Position numbers and translations under genes: made by a program. The notes under the pieces were generated by a model that worked only from the letters and a program-made list of their open reading frames with translations, did no database searches and was not told the origin of the DNA. Positions 18,328-27,047 of a stretch of DNA of 64,000 bases are shown here, in pieces. The stretch comes from Megasphaera cerevisiae DSM 20462 (GTDB lineage Bacteria > Bacillota > Negativicutes > Veillonellales > Megasphaeraceae). The stretch covers positions 1-64,000 of the forward strand of contig NZ_LEKT01000010.1 in NCBI RefSeq assembly GCF_001045675.1, in the 5' to 3' direction. The number at the start of each line of letters is the position of its first letter. Positions within the stretch are counted from its first letter, which is position 1.

Positions 18328-20232
18328 TCATACCTTGATGAAATTTGTCTTATCTTCGCCGCATTCGGGGCAAATCCATTCTTCCGGTAGTTTATCGAAT
18401 TTTGTACCGGGGCGGACGTCATTTTCCGGATCGCCCAGCGCCGGATCATATTCATAGCCGCATCCATTGCAGACATAGAGTCCTTGAGGAAGTTCCTTTT
18501 TCACGACGGGACGTTTCATTTTCACCATAGGTGGCGCCGGTTTCTTTGCTTCACCGGTATTGAGTGCTTTGGATAAAAGCGGCAGGATTTCCATCAAATC
18601 GCCGACAATTCCATAATCGCAGTTTTTGAAAATAGGGGCACCGGGGTTCGTATTGATAGCGACAATTGTTGTCGCATCCTTGATTCCCTTGAGGTGTTGA
18701 CCGGCTCCAGAAATGCCGCAGGCAATATATAAATTTCCTTTGAATTTTTGGCCGGACATACCTACATATCTGTCTAATGGAACATACTGCAATGTTTCGG
18801 CGACGGGACGGGAGGATCCGATAGCAGCGCCGGACTGGATTGCCAATTCCTTGATAAGACTCATGTTTTTCTTTTCGCCGATACCTTTGCCGGCACTGAC
18901 GACACGTTCTGCCTGAGTAATTGGCGTATTGATATCAATCCCCACAGTGAAATCGTAGCCGTCTCCTTTCAGTGCCGCTACCAGGGCGTCTGTTCGTTCT
19001 GCGGCGGAGCCTTCGTTGAAGATCATTTTTTTGCGGTTGCCCGTAATCGGGCCGCGTTTTTTCGCTATCGGCGCGTGCTGTTCGTTGGAAAGCTTGTCTG
19101 TAATGTGGGCAGCAATAACAACACGCTGGATTTCATTTGTTCCTTCATAAATCGTGCAAATTTTAGCATCGCGATAGGCGCGTTCCACTTCCATACCTTT
19201 TAAGTAACCGGTACCACCGAAAATCTGCAGCGCGTCATTGACAATTTCCAAACCGCTGTCGGAAGCATATTGTTTGGCCATGGCCGCTTCCATACTGTAG
19301 GATTCATGATTTTCTTTTAATTCTGCCGCGCTGTATATAAGCAGGCGGGCGGCCCGAAGCTTTGTTGCCATATCGGCTAGTTTAAAGGAGATACCCTGCT
19401 GCTGGCAGATTGGTTTGCCGAATTGAATGCGTTCTTTTGAATATTCCAGAGCATGTTCATACGCCCCTTGGGCAATACCCAGAGCCTGAGAGGCAATGCC
19501 GATACGTCCGCCGTCCAGAGTGGACATGGCGATCTTGAAGCCTTCGCCCTCCTTGCCTAGTAAATTTTCACGTGGTACAAGGACATCGCTGAAAAGCAAT
19601 TCAGCTGTTGAGGAGGAACGGATACCAAGCTTATCGTAATGGTCGCCAAAGGTAAAACCTTTCCAGCCTTTTTCTATGATAAAAGCACTGATACCGCGTG
19701 TGCCTGCCATGGGATCTGTTACGGCAAAAACAACGTATGTATCAGCTTTATCTGCATTTGTAATAAAAATCTTGTTGCCGTTCAGTACATAGTGATCGCC
19801 CTCCAGCACTGCTGTCGTTTCTGTACCGCCGGCATCGCTGCCTGCTTCTGGTTCAGTCAGGCCAAAGGCGGCCAGTTTTTGACCTTGGGCCAGAGGCGTC
19901 AAATATTTTTTCTTTTGTTCTTCTGTGCCGTACGCAAAAATAGGCCAGGAGCCTAAGGACACATGGGCAGATAGAATAACTCCGGTGCCGCCATCGACAC
20001 GGGACAGTTCTTCTACGGCAATCGCATAGCTGATGATATCCAGTTCGGCGCCGCCGTATTTTTTCGGGTAGGGGATGCCCATCAGTCCCAATTCTCCCAT
20101 CTTTTTGACGGCATCATCGGGGAAACGGCTTTCCTTATCCAATAAAAACGCGATAGGTTTTACTTCTGTTTCGGCAAATTCGCGAATTTTTGCACGAAAG
20201 TTTTCATGTTCGGTAGTTGTTTTAAATGACAT
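18328..20232 (-). CDS. Acyl-CoA dehydrogenase-EtfA-rubredoxin fusion
   Basis: Three modules lie in one 634-residue chain. Residues 1-~380 are an acyl-CoA dehydrogenase with the FAD-site and catalytic Glu motifs ([23 protein letters not shown]). Residues ~395-555 match the C-terminal FAD domain of electron-transfer flavoprotein α ([34 protein letters not shown]). Residues ~584-634 are a rubredoxin with two CxxCG motifs ([20 protein letters not shown]). EtfB is neither fused nor adjacent. The layout implies electrons pass from acyl-CoA or reduced flavin through FAD to rubredoxin, and then to FprA encoded just downstream. A clear GGAGG site precedes the ATG. Confidence 0.93.
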   Translation of the reverse strand: MSFKTTTEHENFRAKIREFAETEVKPIAFLLDKESRFPDDAVKKMGELGLMGIPYPKKYGGAELDIISYAIAVEELSRVDGGTGVILSAHVSLGSWPIFAYGTEEQKKKYLTPLAQGQKLAAFGLTEPEAGSDAGGTETTAVLEGDHYVLNGNKIFITNADKADTYVVFAVTDPMAGTRGISAFIIEKGWKGFTFGDHYDKLGIRSSSTAELLFSDVLVPRENLLGKEGEGFKIAMSTLDGGRIGIASQALGIAQGAYEHALEYSKERIQFGKPICQQQGISFKLADMATKLRAARLLIYSAAELKENHESYSMEAAMAKQYASDSGLEIVNDALQIFGGTGYLKGMEVERAYRDAKICTIYEGTNEIQRVVIAAHITDKLSNEQHAPIAKKRGPITGNRKKMIFNEGSAAERTDALVAALKGDGYDFTVGIDINTPITQAERVVSAGKGIGEKKNMSLIKELAIQSGAAIGSSRPVAETLQYVPLDRYVGMSGQKFKGNLYIACGISGAGQHLKGIKDATTIVAINTNPGAPIFKNCDYGIVGDLMEILPLLSKALNTGEAKKPAPPMVKMKRPVVKKELPQGLYVCNGCGYEYDPALGDPENDVRPGTKFDKLPEEWICPECGEDKTNFIKV

Positions 20233-20272
20233 ACATACAGCCTCCTTCGGAGATATTATTTGGGATATTTAT

Positions 20273-20491
20273 GATTAAAAATATCCAGTATTGATATATA
20301 TGATAATACTTTTCTTCTTTGCTCTATACGAGTACGCGTTTGACAGCGGCTGGTATGGAATATATATAGCAGGAGCGCAGAATAAAGTTTGATAGCAATA
20401 TGTTGCTGACAGACAATTGTTGTTGCATATAGAGAATACATGAGATTCTCTATGTGACGGTATCATTATAATATTTTGGATTAAAAATATC
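20273..20491. repeat. Direct and inverted repeats in the 464-bp gap upstream of the fusion gene
   Basis: The 13-mer GATTAAAAATATC occurs at 20273-20285 and again at 20479-20491 in the same orientation. Between them lies an inverted repeat with arms at 20426-20437 and 20445-20456 (core TAGAGAAT/ATTCTCTA). No coding sequence is seen in 20233-20696. The position, directly upstream of the minus-strand acyl-CoA dehydrogenase fusion, makes these candidate regulator sites. Confidence 0.5.
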
Positions 20492-20644
20492 AATTTTAGA
20501 AGGGCATATTATCAAGAAAAATTTTCGAAATGAAAATAGACATAAAGCAATATAAAAAAATGGCTTAATTATGTATTAAAAAAACGATTAGTTTCTATGA
20601 ACTTATTTTTCTACCGGTATAGCAGGGCCATATCCGCTGAGAGA

Positions 20645-20691
20645 ATAAAAAAAAACGGTACCCTGCGCACTGCTGCGTCTGGTACCGTTTT
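20645..20691 (-). terminator. Rho-independent terminator of the YitT gene
   Basis: Perfect 11-bp arms (20652-20662 and 20681-20691, core ACGGTACC) are followed, on the minus strand, by a run of about ten T. It lies 6 bp after the YitT stop codon. Confidence 0.85.
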
Positions 20692-20696
20692 GCATT

Positions 20697-21632
20697 TTAA
20701 TATTCAGGAGGGATATTTTTTTTTGTGTGAGGCATGGAGAGAGCATCCCCCGGATAGGAATGATATTTCACGGGTGGAGCGGTAAATCCGCGGCCGACGA
20801 CCTCTGAGGCGTCACTGATGATCATAAAAGCCATAGGGTCCAGCTTGTTGACCAATTCCTTTACCTTGGCAACTTCCGTCAATTTAATAACGGCGTAAAT
20901 GACTTGTTTATCCTGCATGGTATAAGCTCCCTGACCATGCAGGTACGTAGCGCCATGCCCTACATATCGCATAAGAATGTGAGCGATAGGCTCTGCCCTG
21001 TTGGAAATAATAATGACTGATTTTCGCTGTTTTAAACCGATGACGACCTTATTAGTAATAAACGTTCCAATATAGGTGCCTACAAAGGTAAGAACGGCTA
21101 ATTCCAGTGAAAATAGATATGCGGCAGCTACGAGAATGATAGTATTAATGCCCATAACAACGTTGCCCATTTCCAAGGAATAGTACTTTTTGATAATCGC
21201 CCCCACAACGTCTAAGCCGCCGCTATTAACATTATATCGATAGAGAAGCCCGAAACCAAGACCGGACATAAGGCCGCCGGCAACACTGGAAATGATCGGG
21301 TCCTTGATAATTGTCCATGTAGTCATAAAAGAAGTGACGTCGACCAGTACGGAAAATATGACCGTCCCCATAAGGCTGATGAAGGTGTATTTGCGGCCCA
21401 TATATTTGTAACAGGCGATCATGATCGGTATATTCAAAATAAAAACGGCCGCGCCGACAGGAATGCCGGTGGTGAAGTAAAGCATGATGGCAATGCCGCC
21501 GATGCCGCTGCTGAGCAAATGATGAGGAATAAAAAAAGCATTGATGCCGATTGCTGAGACGAGATTACCGATAAAAGATGCAATGTACGGTGTTGCCAGC
21601 TTTTTACGAGATGGTTTTTCTGTTGGATTCAT
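20697..21632 (-). CDS. YitT-family membrane protein (DUF161/DUF2179)
   Basis: The 311-residue protein has an N-terminal YitT membrane domain of about five or six segments (SSGIGGIAIMLYFTTGIP, YRYNVNSGGLDVVG). A C-terminal cytoplasmic DUF2179 domain follows (RKSVIIISNRAEPI, IISDASEVVGRGF). The ATG at 21632 lies 8 nt after AGGAG; a longer frame to 21695 lacks a ribosome site. YitT proteins are widespread in Firmicutes and their transport role is not defined. Confidence 0.88.
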   Translation of the reverse strand: MNPTEKPSRKKLATPYIASFIGNLVSAIGINAFFIPHHLLSSGIGGIAIMLYFTTGIPVGAAVFILNIPIMIACYKYMGRKYTFISLMGTVIFSVLVDVTSFMTTWTIIKDPIISSVAGGLMSGLGFGLLYRYNVNSGGLDVVGAIIKKYYSLEMGNVVMGINTIILVAAAYLFSLELAVLTFVGTYIGTFITNKVVIGLKQRKSVIIISNRAEPIAHILMRYVGHGATYLHGQGAYTMQDKQVIYAVIKLTEVAKVKELVNKLDPMAFMIISDASEVVGRGFTAPPVKYHSYPGDALSMPHTKKNIPPEY

Positions 21633-21852
21633 GATCTCTGCTCCTATTGGTATACAGAAATAATTGTAAAATAAATAAAAAAACGTTATAATCAATATTA
21701 TGGTAAAATGATTTAACTGTGCATTTCTTGCATGTGCACTGAGGACGGATTGAGCGAGTCAAATATTTTCTTCGCTGCTTCCTCATTATAACATAGGAAA
21801 ATTTTAATTCAATATAAATTGCACATTTGGCAACCGGAGTGGAAAAACGGCA

Positions 21853-22734
21853 ATGATAGAAGAAATAGGGTATGGCAAGATTAATTTAGCTTTACAGATT
21901 ACAGGCCGGCGGGCAGACGGATATCATGATATTGATACAGTATTTCAATCTGTTGGGTTATGTGATGTTGTCCGCGTGGAAGAGGCAAATGATCTGGAAA
22001 TTACGTGTTCTGAGAAGAGCCTGGCTTGTGATGAGTCTAATTTAGCATATAAAGCTTATGCGGCTTTGCGGGCACGGGCGGTAAATGTGAAAAAAAAATT
22101 TGTAAAAATTCATATTGAAAAGCGGATCCCTATTGCCGCCGGCTTGGCAGGGGGAAGTACGGATTGTGCAGCCGTACTGCGGGGACTGAACAGGCTATGG
22201 GGACTGGGCCTTTCGGTCAGTGAACTGTGTCGTATTGGCCGGCATATTGGTGCAGACGTGCCGTTTTGTATTACTGGCGGAACTGCGCGGGGAATGGGAA
22301 TTGGAGATGTCCTCAAACCACTGCCGTCCCTTCCTGAATGGCTGGTCATTATTGTACATCCCCATGCTTCTGTATATACTAAAGAGGCATATGCTTTGTT
22401 TGATTCGCAGCGCTGCCGGGAACACGTTGATGTCGATGGGGTGGAGCAGGCCGTGCGGACGCAGTATTTCACAGAACTGGTCCGCGGTATGGGAAATACC
22501 TTTGAGGAATTGATCGTAGCTGATGTACCGCTTATTCAGGAATGCCGCATGTTGCTGCAAAAATATGGTCTGAAGCCGCTTATGGCTGGCAGCGGACCGA
22601 CGACTTTTGCGCTTGTTCCGCCGCATATGGATGGAGAGAGAGTATTCCGTCAGATTACTGCGGAGGCCCGTCATATGGATACGTATATAAGTACACTTGT
22701 CAGGGGTGATGACAATCACAATGAAAACGAATAG
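21853..22734 (+). CDS. ispE: 4-diphosphocytidyl-2-C-methyl-D-erythritol kinase
   Basis: This 293-residue GHMP kinase phosphorylates CDP-methylerythritol in the non-mevalonate isoprenoid pathway. The N-terminus has GKINLALQITGRRADGYHD, and the ATP-binding GHMP loop PIAAGLAGGSTDCAA follows at about residue 92. The C-terminal GSGPTTFAL motif is also present. Length is typical. The gene overlaps the following GntR regulator by 14 bp, suggesting coupling although the functions are unrelated. Confidence 0.95.
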   Translation: MIEEIGYGKINLALQITGRRADGYHDIDTVFQSVGLCDVVRVEEANDLEITCSEKSLACDESNLAYKAYAALRARAVNVKKKFVKIHIEKRIPIAAGLAGGSTDCAAVLRGLNRLWGLGLSVSELCRIGRHIGADVPFCITGGTARGMGIGDVLKPLPSLPEWLVIIVHPHASVYTKEAYALFDSQRCREHVDVDGVEQAVRTQYFTELVRGMGNTFEELIVADVPLIQECRMLLQKYGLKPLMAGSGPTTFALVPPHMDGERVFRQITAEARHMDTYISTLVRGDDNHNENE

Positions 22735-23461
22735 ACAGCATAAGCTGGAACCAATTAAACTGGACGCATATAAACCCTTGCGGGAGGTCGTCAGCGAGGC
22801 GTTGCGTCAGGCCATTAAGGACGGCGTACTGAAGCCGGGAGAACGGCTGATGGAGATTCAACTGGCGGAAGAACTGGGAGTCAGCCGTACGCCGATCCGT
22901 GAGGCTATCCGCAAATTGGAACTGGAAGGCTTTATTGTCATGGTGCCGCGTCGCGGAACGTATGTAGCTGATATTTCTTTAAAAGATATCGCGCAGGTTT
23001 TTGAAATCCGCAGTGCGTTGGAGGAGTTAGCGGCAGGGCTTGCTGCTGAACGGATTACACCGGATGAATTGGAATATTTGGAACGGATACTGGTTGAAAT
23101 CAATGAATATATGGAAAATGATGATTTTGATAAAATTGTCGATGCCGATGTTCGTTTTCATGATGCGCTGTATCATGCCAGCCGCAATCAGCGCTTGGTC
23201 GATATTCTGCATAACCTGAGGGAACAGATGCTGCGGTTTCGTTCTATTTCCATGCACTATCCGGGACGTCTGGCGGCAACCTGGGAGGAACATCGGCAGA
23301 TGGTGGAAAATATTGCCGATCATAACAGTGCCATGGCACGCAAGGTAGCTAAAAAACATATGGAAAACTCGGAAAAAACCTTGCTGAAGGGGATTAGTAA
23401 GGATGAAGAATCAGCACGCCGGATACATGAATTATTTCCACATAAGAGAACGGACAGTTAA
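22721..23461 (+). CDS. GntR-family regulator, FadR/FCD subfamily
   Basis: The protein has an N-terminal winged HTH (LREVVSEALRQAI, ELGVSRTPIREAIRKLELEG) and a C-terminal all-helical FCD domain with metal-binding residues (DVRFHDALYHASRN and later His). The frame is open from 22697; the ATG at 22721 is preferred because it is best spaced from the GGGGTG element. It overlaps ispE and lies upstream of a small membrane protein, larA and the GlcD-type dehydrogenase. FCD regulators often sense lactate or related organic acids (LldR type), which fits these neighbours, but this is inference. Confidence 0.88.
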   Translation: MKTNRQHKLEPIKLDAYKPLREVVSEALRQAIKDGVLKPGERLMEIQLAEELGVSRTPIREAIRKLELEGFIVMVPRRGTYVADISLKDIAQVFEIRSALEELAAGLAAERITPDELEYLERILVEINEYMENDDFDKIVDADVRFHDALYHASRNQRLVDILHNLREQMLRFRSISMHYPGRLAATWEEHRQMVENIADHNSAMARKVAKKHMENSEKTLLKGISKDEESARRIHELFPHKRTDS

Positions 23462-23481
23462 ACGAGTAAAGAAGGGATAGT

Positions 23482-23640
23482 ATGAATGTGGTGACGCATT
23501 TTATTGCCGATTTTCGCCATCGAGCCAAGCAGATGGATGATTTTGAAAACTTCCTGTTTGTTTTAACGTATATTTTATTTATGATCTTGTTTATACGATC
23601 GCTTGTGGCATTGTATATGGGCCGATGGAATTTGTTTTAG
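23482..23640 (+). CDS. Small single-pass membrane protein (52 aa)
   Basis: This short ORF has AAGGGAT five bases before its ATG. It encodes a polar N-terminus (about 22 residues, with FRHRAKQMDDFE) and one hydrophobic segment (FLFVLTYILFMILFIRSLVALY). It lies 20 bp after the GntR gene and 40 bp before larA, so it is probably translated as part of the same operon. No family is recognised; it could be a transporter subunit or a small membrane anchor. Confidence 0.6.
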   Translation: MNVVTHFIADFRHRAKQMDDFENFLFVLTYILFMILFIRSLVALYMGRWNLF

Positions 23641-23680
23641 ATAGTCAGGCCGGCTGAGATGGTATGGAGAGGGGTATGGG

Positions 23681-24976
23681 ATGAAAACATTTTCGCTTCC
23701 CTGCGGAAAAGGGATACAACGGGTACACATACAAGAAGAGCATGTCTTATATGACCTGCACGGCAATGCCGCAGCCGCCGTGACCGATGAAGGGGAAGCG
23801 GTGCGGCAGGCGCTGCGGCATCCGGTAGGCAGTGCTCCGCTGCGTGAGGTTATCCGGCCGACCGATACGGTGGCAATTATTGTCAGTGATATTACCCGTT
23901 TGGTCCATACGGCACAGATGTTGCCTGTTATTGTAGAAGAACTCAATGGCATCGGCGTGGCGGATGCCCAGATTACAGTCATTACCGCGCAGGGAACACA
24001 CAGGGCGCATACGCCATCAGAGGATGCTGTCGTATGCGGACCGGATATGGCACGGCGCCTACGCATCGTCAATCATGACAGCCGCAGCAATACGCTCGCC
24101 TTCGCGGGGACAACAAGCTATGGAAATGACGTATATCTTAATGCGGAAGCCGTAAAAGCGGATAAAGTGATTTTGACGGGTGCGGTTTCATTTCATCCAA
24201 TGGCGGGGTTTGGCGGCGGCCGCAAAGCGGTGCTGCCCGGTATTGCCGGATATGAAACGATTATGCGTAATCATGCCCTGGCGCTTACGGACTTCGTCGG
24301 CGGGGGCTGTAATCCGCAGTGTGAAACGAGCCTTCTCGAGGATAATCCGCTCCATGGGGATATGAAGGAAGCGGCAGCTTTGCTGCAACCGGTGTTTCTC
24401 ATCAATACGGTATTTACGGCCGATGGTGATTTGTATGAGGTTGTTGGCGGACATTGGTATGATGCATGGAAAAAAGGATGCGAGGATTTGCTGCGCATTG
24501 CCAGTGTGCCGATTCAGGAGGCGGCAGACGTCACAATTGGATCAGCTGGCGGCTATCCTAAGGATATGAATCTATATCAGAGTACCAAGGCGCATATGAA
24601 TGCTGTATTTGCCACCAAACCCGGCGGCCTGATGATTTTTACTCTGGATTGTCCGGATATTAAAGAGCCGGCTATTTTTACAGATTGGTTTTTTCGCAGT
24701 GATATGGCCTCTTTTGAGGCGGATTTGCGTGCCGATTTTTCTATTCCGGCTTTTGTGGCGTTTAAAACACGATGCATTATCCAGTCCATGAAACACGTGT
24801 ATATCGTTACGCGGCCGGAAAATTTTGATATTATCCGTCAAAGCGGTCAAATTCCGGCAGCTACACTTCAGGAAGCGTGGGATATGGCGAAACAGGTGCT
24901 TGAACAGGAAGGCAGAATACATTATAAAGTTACGATCATGAGTCATGCTGCGGCTACATTTCCTGTTTTAAAATAA
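23681..24976 (+). CDS. larA: LarA-type nickel-pincer lactate racemase family protein
   Basis: The 431-residue protein matches LarA (DUF2088). It retains the His in AQGTHRAHTP, the region SFHPMAGFGGGRKAVLPG with the Lys that carries the pincer cofactor, the His in YETIMRNHALA, and the Gln/Lys pair in DMNLYQSTKA. LarA interconverts D- and L-lactate; relatives racemise or epimerise other 2-hydroxyacids. The cofactor genes larB, larC and larE are not in the window. The GntR regulator upstream and GlcD-type dehydrogenase downstream support a lactate role. A GGAGAGGGGTATGGG stretch precedes the ATG. Confidence 0.85.
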   Translation: MKTFSLPCGKGIQRVHIQEEHVLYDLHGNAAAAVTDEGEAVRQALRHPVGSAPLREVIRPTDTVAIIVSDITRLVHTAQMLPVIVEELNGIGVADAQITVITAQGTHRAHTPSEDAVVCGPDMARRLRIVNHDSRSNTLAFAGTTSYGNDVYLNAEAVKADKVILTGAVSFHPMAGFGGGRKAVLPGIAGYETIMRNHALALTDFVGGGCNPQCETSLLEDNPLHGDMKEAAALLQPVFLINTVFTADGDLYEVVGGHWYDAWKKGCEDLLRIASVPIQEAADVTIGSAGGYPKDMNLYQSTKAHMNAVFATKPGGLMIFTLDCPDIKEPAIFTDWFFRSDMASFEADLRADFSIPAFVAFKTRCIIQSMKHVYIVTRPENFDIIRQSGQIPAATLQEAWDMAKQVLEQEGRIHYKVTIMSHAAATFPVLK

Positions 24977-25001
24977 AAGAATATATAATATGAACACCGA
25001 T

Positions 25002-25036
25002 AAAACGTATAACCATAGGTTATACGTTTTACTTTT
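25002..25036 (+). terminator. Rho-independent terminator after larA
   Basis: Perfect 13-bp arms (25002-25014 and 25018-25030, AAAACGTATAACC and its complement) close on a three-base loop. ACTTTTT follows. It separates larA from the dehydrogenase, which must have its own promoter in 25037-25200. Confidence 0.82.
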
Positions 25037-25200
25037 TGTATAAATAAAATGCATATCATAAAATGATAAAACCATATATATAATTTTGAAATAAAACAAG
25101 ACAAACCGCCATACTTGTACTATAATAAGCTGTATCAACAAAAGATGTTGCAACTAGAGAAACAAGCGTTGCATATAATATAGAAAAGGGGATTGAAACA

Positions 25201-26601
25201 ATGAACACATACAATCCGGTGACTGATGAAGTCGTAACCGCATTGAAGAATATTGTAGGAGAAAAATATGTCAAAACCGATGCTGCTACGCTGGATGTGT
25301 ATAAAGCAGATGAAAGTCTGGCACCTTCTTTTTGGAGAACGCCGGAGGTTGTCGTATCGGCAGGCAGCACAGAGGAAGTATCGCAGATTATGAAGGTGGC
25401 TAATACGTATCGGGTACCGGTGACACCGCGCAGTGCCGGTACAAGTGTCAGCTGCGGCGCTGTTCCTGCATTTCATGGCATTGTGCTTTTGATGGAGAGA
25501 ATGAATCATATTTTAGAATTTAATGAAGATGGTATGTATATGAGCGTGGAAGCGGGAGTACGGACTATCGACATTCAAAATATGGCGCATTCTAAAAATC
25601 TTATGTATGCCGGTGATCCCTGCAGTGCCGACAGCTGTCTCATTGGAGGCAATTTGGCTACCAATGCGGGGGGCAATAAGGCTGTCCGTTATGGTACTAC
25701 GCGTCATCAGGTATATTCCATAGAAGTGGTATTGCCGGATGGAAAAGTGACTACATTGGGGGCAACGCTGAAGAAATGTTCAACCGGATTTTGCCTGGAT
25801 CAGCTTATTATTGGCTCGGAGGGAACCTTGGGTATTATCACGAAGGCAGTGCTGAAGCTCGTTCCGCTTTGCCCGTATAAGCTTGACGTACTGGCGGTAT
25901 TTACGGATTTGAGCAAAGCTACCGCGCTGGTTCCCAAGCTTATTAAAGCAGGATTGAATCCGACTTCTGTTGAATTTATGGATAATAATTTTGTACGCAG
26001 TGCCAGTGATTACAGTGAATTGAGGCTGCCTCACTATGAGGATGGCTGCTATGACATTATTTCTATTGAAACATTTAATGAAGATGAATTGGATGATAAA
26101 ATGGAAAAATTGGCAGCAATCTGTGAAGCGTGCGGTGCTACGGATGTCGTCGAAGCTGATGATCGAGTATGGAAGGTTCGCCGCAACTGTTTGGAAAGTA
26201 CGCGAATTTTTTCCAAGGTTGCAACGTCAGAGGATTTAGTCGTGCCAGTGACAAAGATTGCCGATTGCATTCAAACATTGGTTGATGAAAGTAAAAAATA
26301 TGATTTTCGGGTATTCTGTCTTGCTCACGCCGGAGATGGAAACCTGCATTTTCAGATCTTGAAATGTGATATGAGTGATAGTGCATGGGAAAAACAACTG
26401 AAAGAATTCCGTGCTGTGGCCTATCGCTATGTGTATGATCTCGGCGGGCGTCTTTCCGGTGAACACGGTATCGGATTGAAACGCTTGGATTACATGGAGC
26501 AATATACAGATCCTGTTGAATTGGATTTGATGAAAACAATAAAACATGCCGTAGATCCTAATTGGATATTAAACCCCGGCAAGGTTATCAGTGCCTGCTG
26601 A
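25201..26601 (+). CDS. FAD-linked D-lactate/glycolate dehydrogenase (GlcD type)
   Basis: The 466-residue protein has an N-terminal FAD-binding (PCMH) domain with TPRSAGTSVSCGAVPAF and SCLIGGNLATNAGGNKAVRYG. A C-terminal FAD-oxidase domain follows with HAGDGNLHFQI and SGEHGIGLKRLDYM. It should oxidise a 2-hydroxyacid to the 2-oxoacid, passing electrons to ETF or another carrier. Next to larA the simplest substrate is D-lactate, giving pyruvate. AAAGGGG precedes the ATG. It is bounded by terminators on both sides, so it is a separate transcript, perhaps under the same GntR regulator. Confidence 0.9.
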   Translation: MNTYNPVTDEVVTALKNIVGEKYVKTDAATLDVYKADESLAPSFWRTPEVVVSAGSTEEVSQIMKVANTYRVPVTPRSAGTSVSCGAVPAFHGIVLLMERMNHILEFNEDGMYMSVEAGVRTIDIQNMAHSKNLMYAGDPCSADSCLIGGNLATNAGGNKAVRYGTTRHQVYSIEVVLPDGKVTTLGATLKKCSTGFCLDQLIIGSEGTLGIITKAVLKLVPLCPYKLDVLAVFTDLSKATALVPKLIKAGLNPTSVEFMDNNFVRSASDYSELRLPHYEDGCYDIISIETFNEDELDDKMEKLAAICEACGATDVVEADDRVWKVRRNCLESTRIFSKVATSEDLVVPVTKIADCIQTLVDESKKYDFRVFCLAHAGDGNLHFQILKCDMSDSAWEKQLKEFRAVAYRYVYDLGGRLSGEHGIGLKRLDYMEQYTDPVELDLMKTIKHAVDPNWILNPGKVISAC

Positions 26602-26652
26602 CAGGAGCTGATAGCAGCGGTGCCGTCTTTTTAAAAGATAATATAGTCTTCT

Positions 26653-26699
26653 CTGAGTAAACAAAATTTGAATAAATTTGTTTACTCAGTTTTTTTTTT
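26653..26699 (+). terminator. Rho-independent terminator of the GlcD-type gene
   Basis: Perfect 13-bp arms (26653-26665 and 26677-26689, CTGAGTAAACAAA and its complement) with an 11-nt loop are followed by ten T. Confidence 0.92.
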
Positions 26700-26874
26700 G
26701 CTTTTTATTCAGTGAAATAAAGAAAATGTGGTGTGTACATGCATGCGGATATATGCACATCCCAGTCATGCGGAGGATCAGTGACAGAAAGTAAAAAAAT
26801 GTACGCCCAATGTAGACAACTATTAATTTTTTTATAAAAACAAGATGGTAAATATAAAAAAAGAAATAATGAGA

Positions 26875-26903
26875 TTGACAAATGTTAAACTTTGTAATAC
26901 TAT
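26875..26903 (+). promoter_or_regulatory. σA-type promoter of the ECF transporter operon
   Basis: A consensus -35 (TTGACA, 26875-26880) and a -10 (TACTAT, 26898-26903) are separated by 17 bp. The predicted start near 26910 falls just before a perfect LacI-like palindrome. The rest of the 446-bp gap (26602-27047) holds the upstream terminator and AT-rich DNA. Confidence 0.7.
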
Positions 26904-26913
26904 TAAGAACATA

Positions 26914-26929
26914 GATAAAACGTTTTATC
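26914..26929. promoter_or_regulatory. LacI-type operator O1
   Basis: GATAAAACGTTTTATC is a perfect 16-bp palindrome with the central CG typical of LacI-family sites. It lies at about +4 of the predicted promoter, where binding would block transcription. A LacI regulator is encoded in the same operon at 33399-34415. Confidence 0.75.
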
Positions 26930-27005
26930 GGACATAATATATTTATAATAACTAGTTATTTTCTTGTTTTTTGTGCAATTAGTAATAGTGTATTCAAGGA
27001 TAATT

Positions 27006-27021
27006 GATAAAACATTTTATC
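27006..27021. promoter_or_regulatory. LacI-type operator O2
   Basis: GATAAAACATTTTATC repeats O1 with one central change, 92 bp downstream of it and just before the ribosome site of the S-component gene. Two copies at this distance suggest cooperative binding or looping. Confidence 0.7.
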
Positions 27022-27047
27022 AAATCTCATACGAGGAGTGTGTCATC

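Noticed and set aside
24999-25010. GATAAAACGT resembling half of the LacI-type palindrome
   Set aside because: It is part of the perfect larA terminator stem and lacks the second half, so it is unlikely to be an operator.
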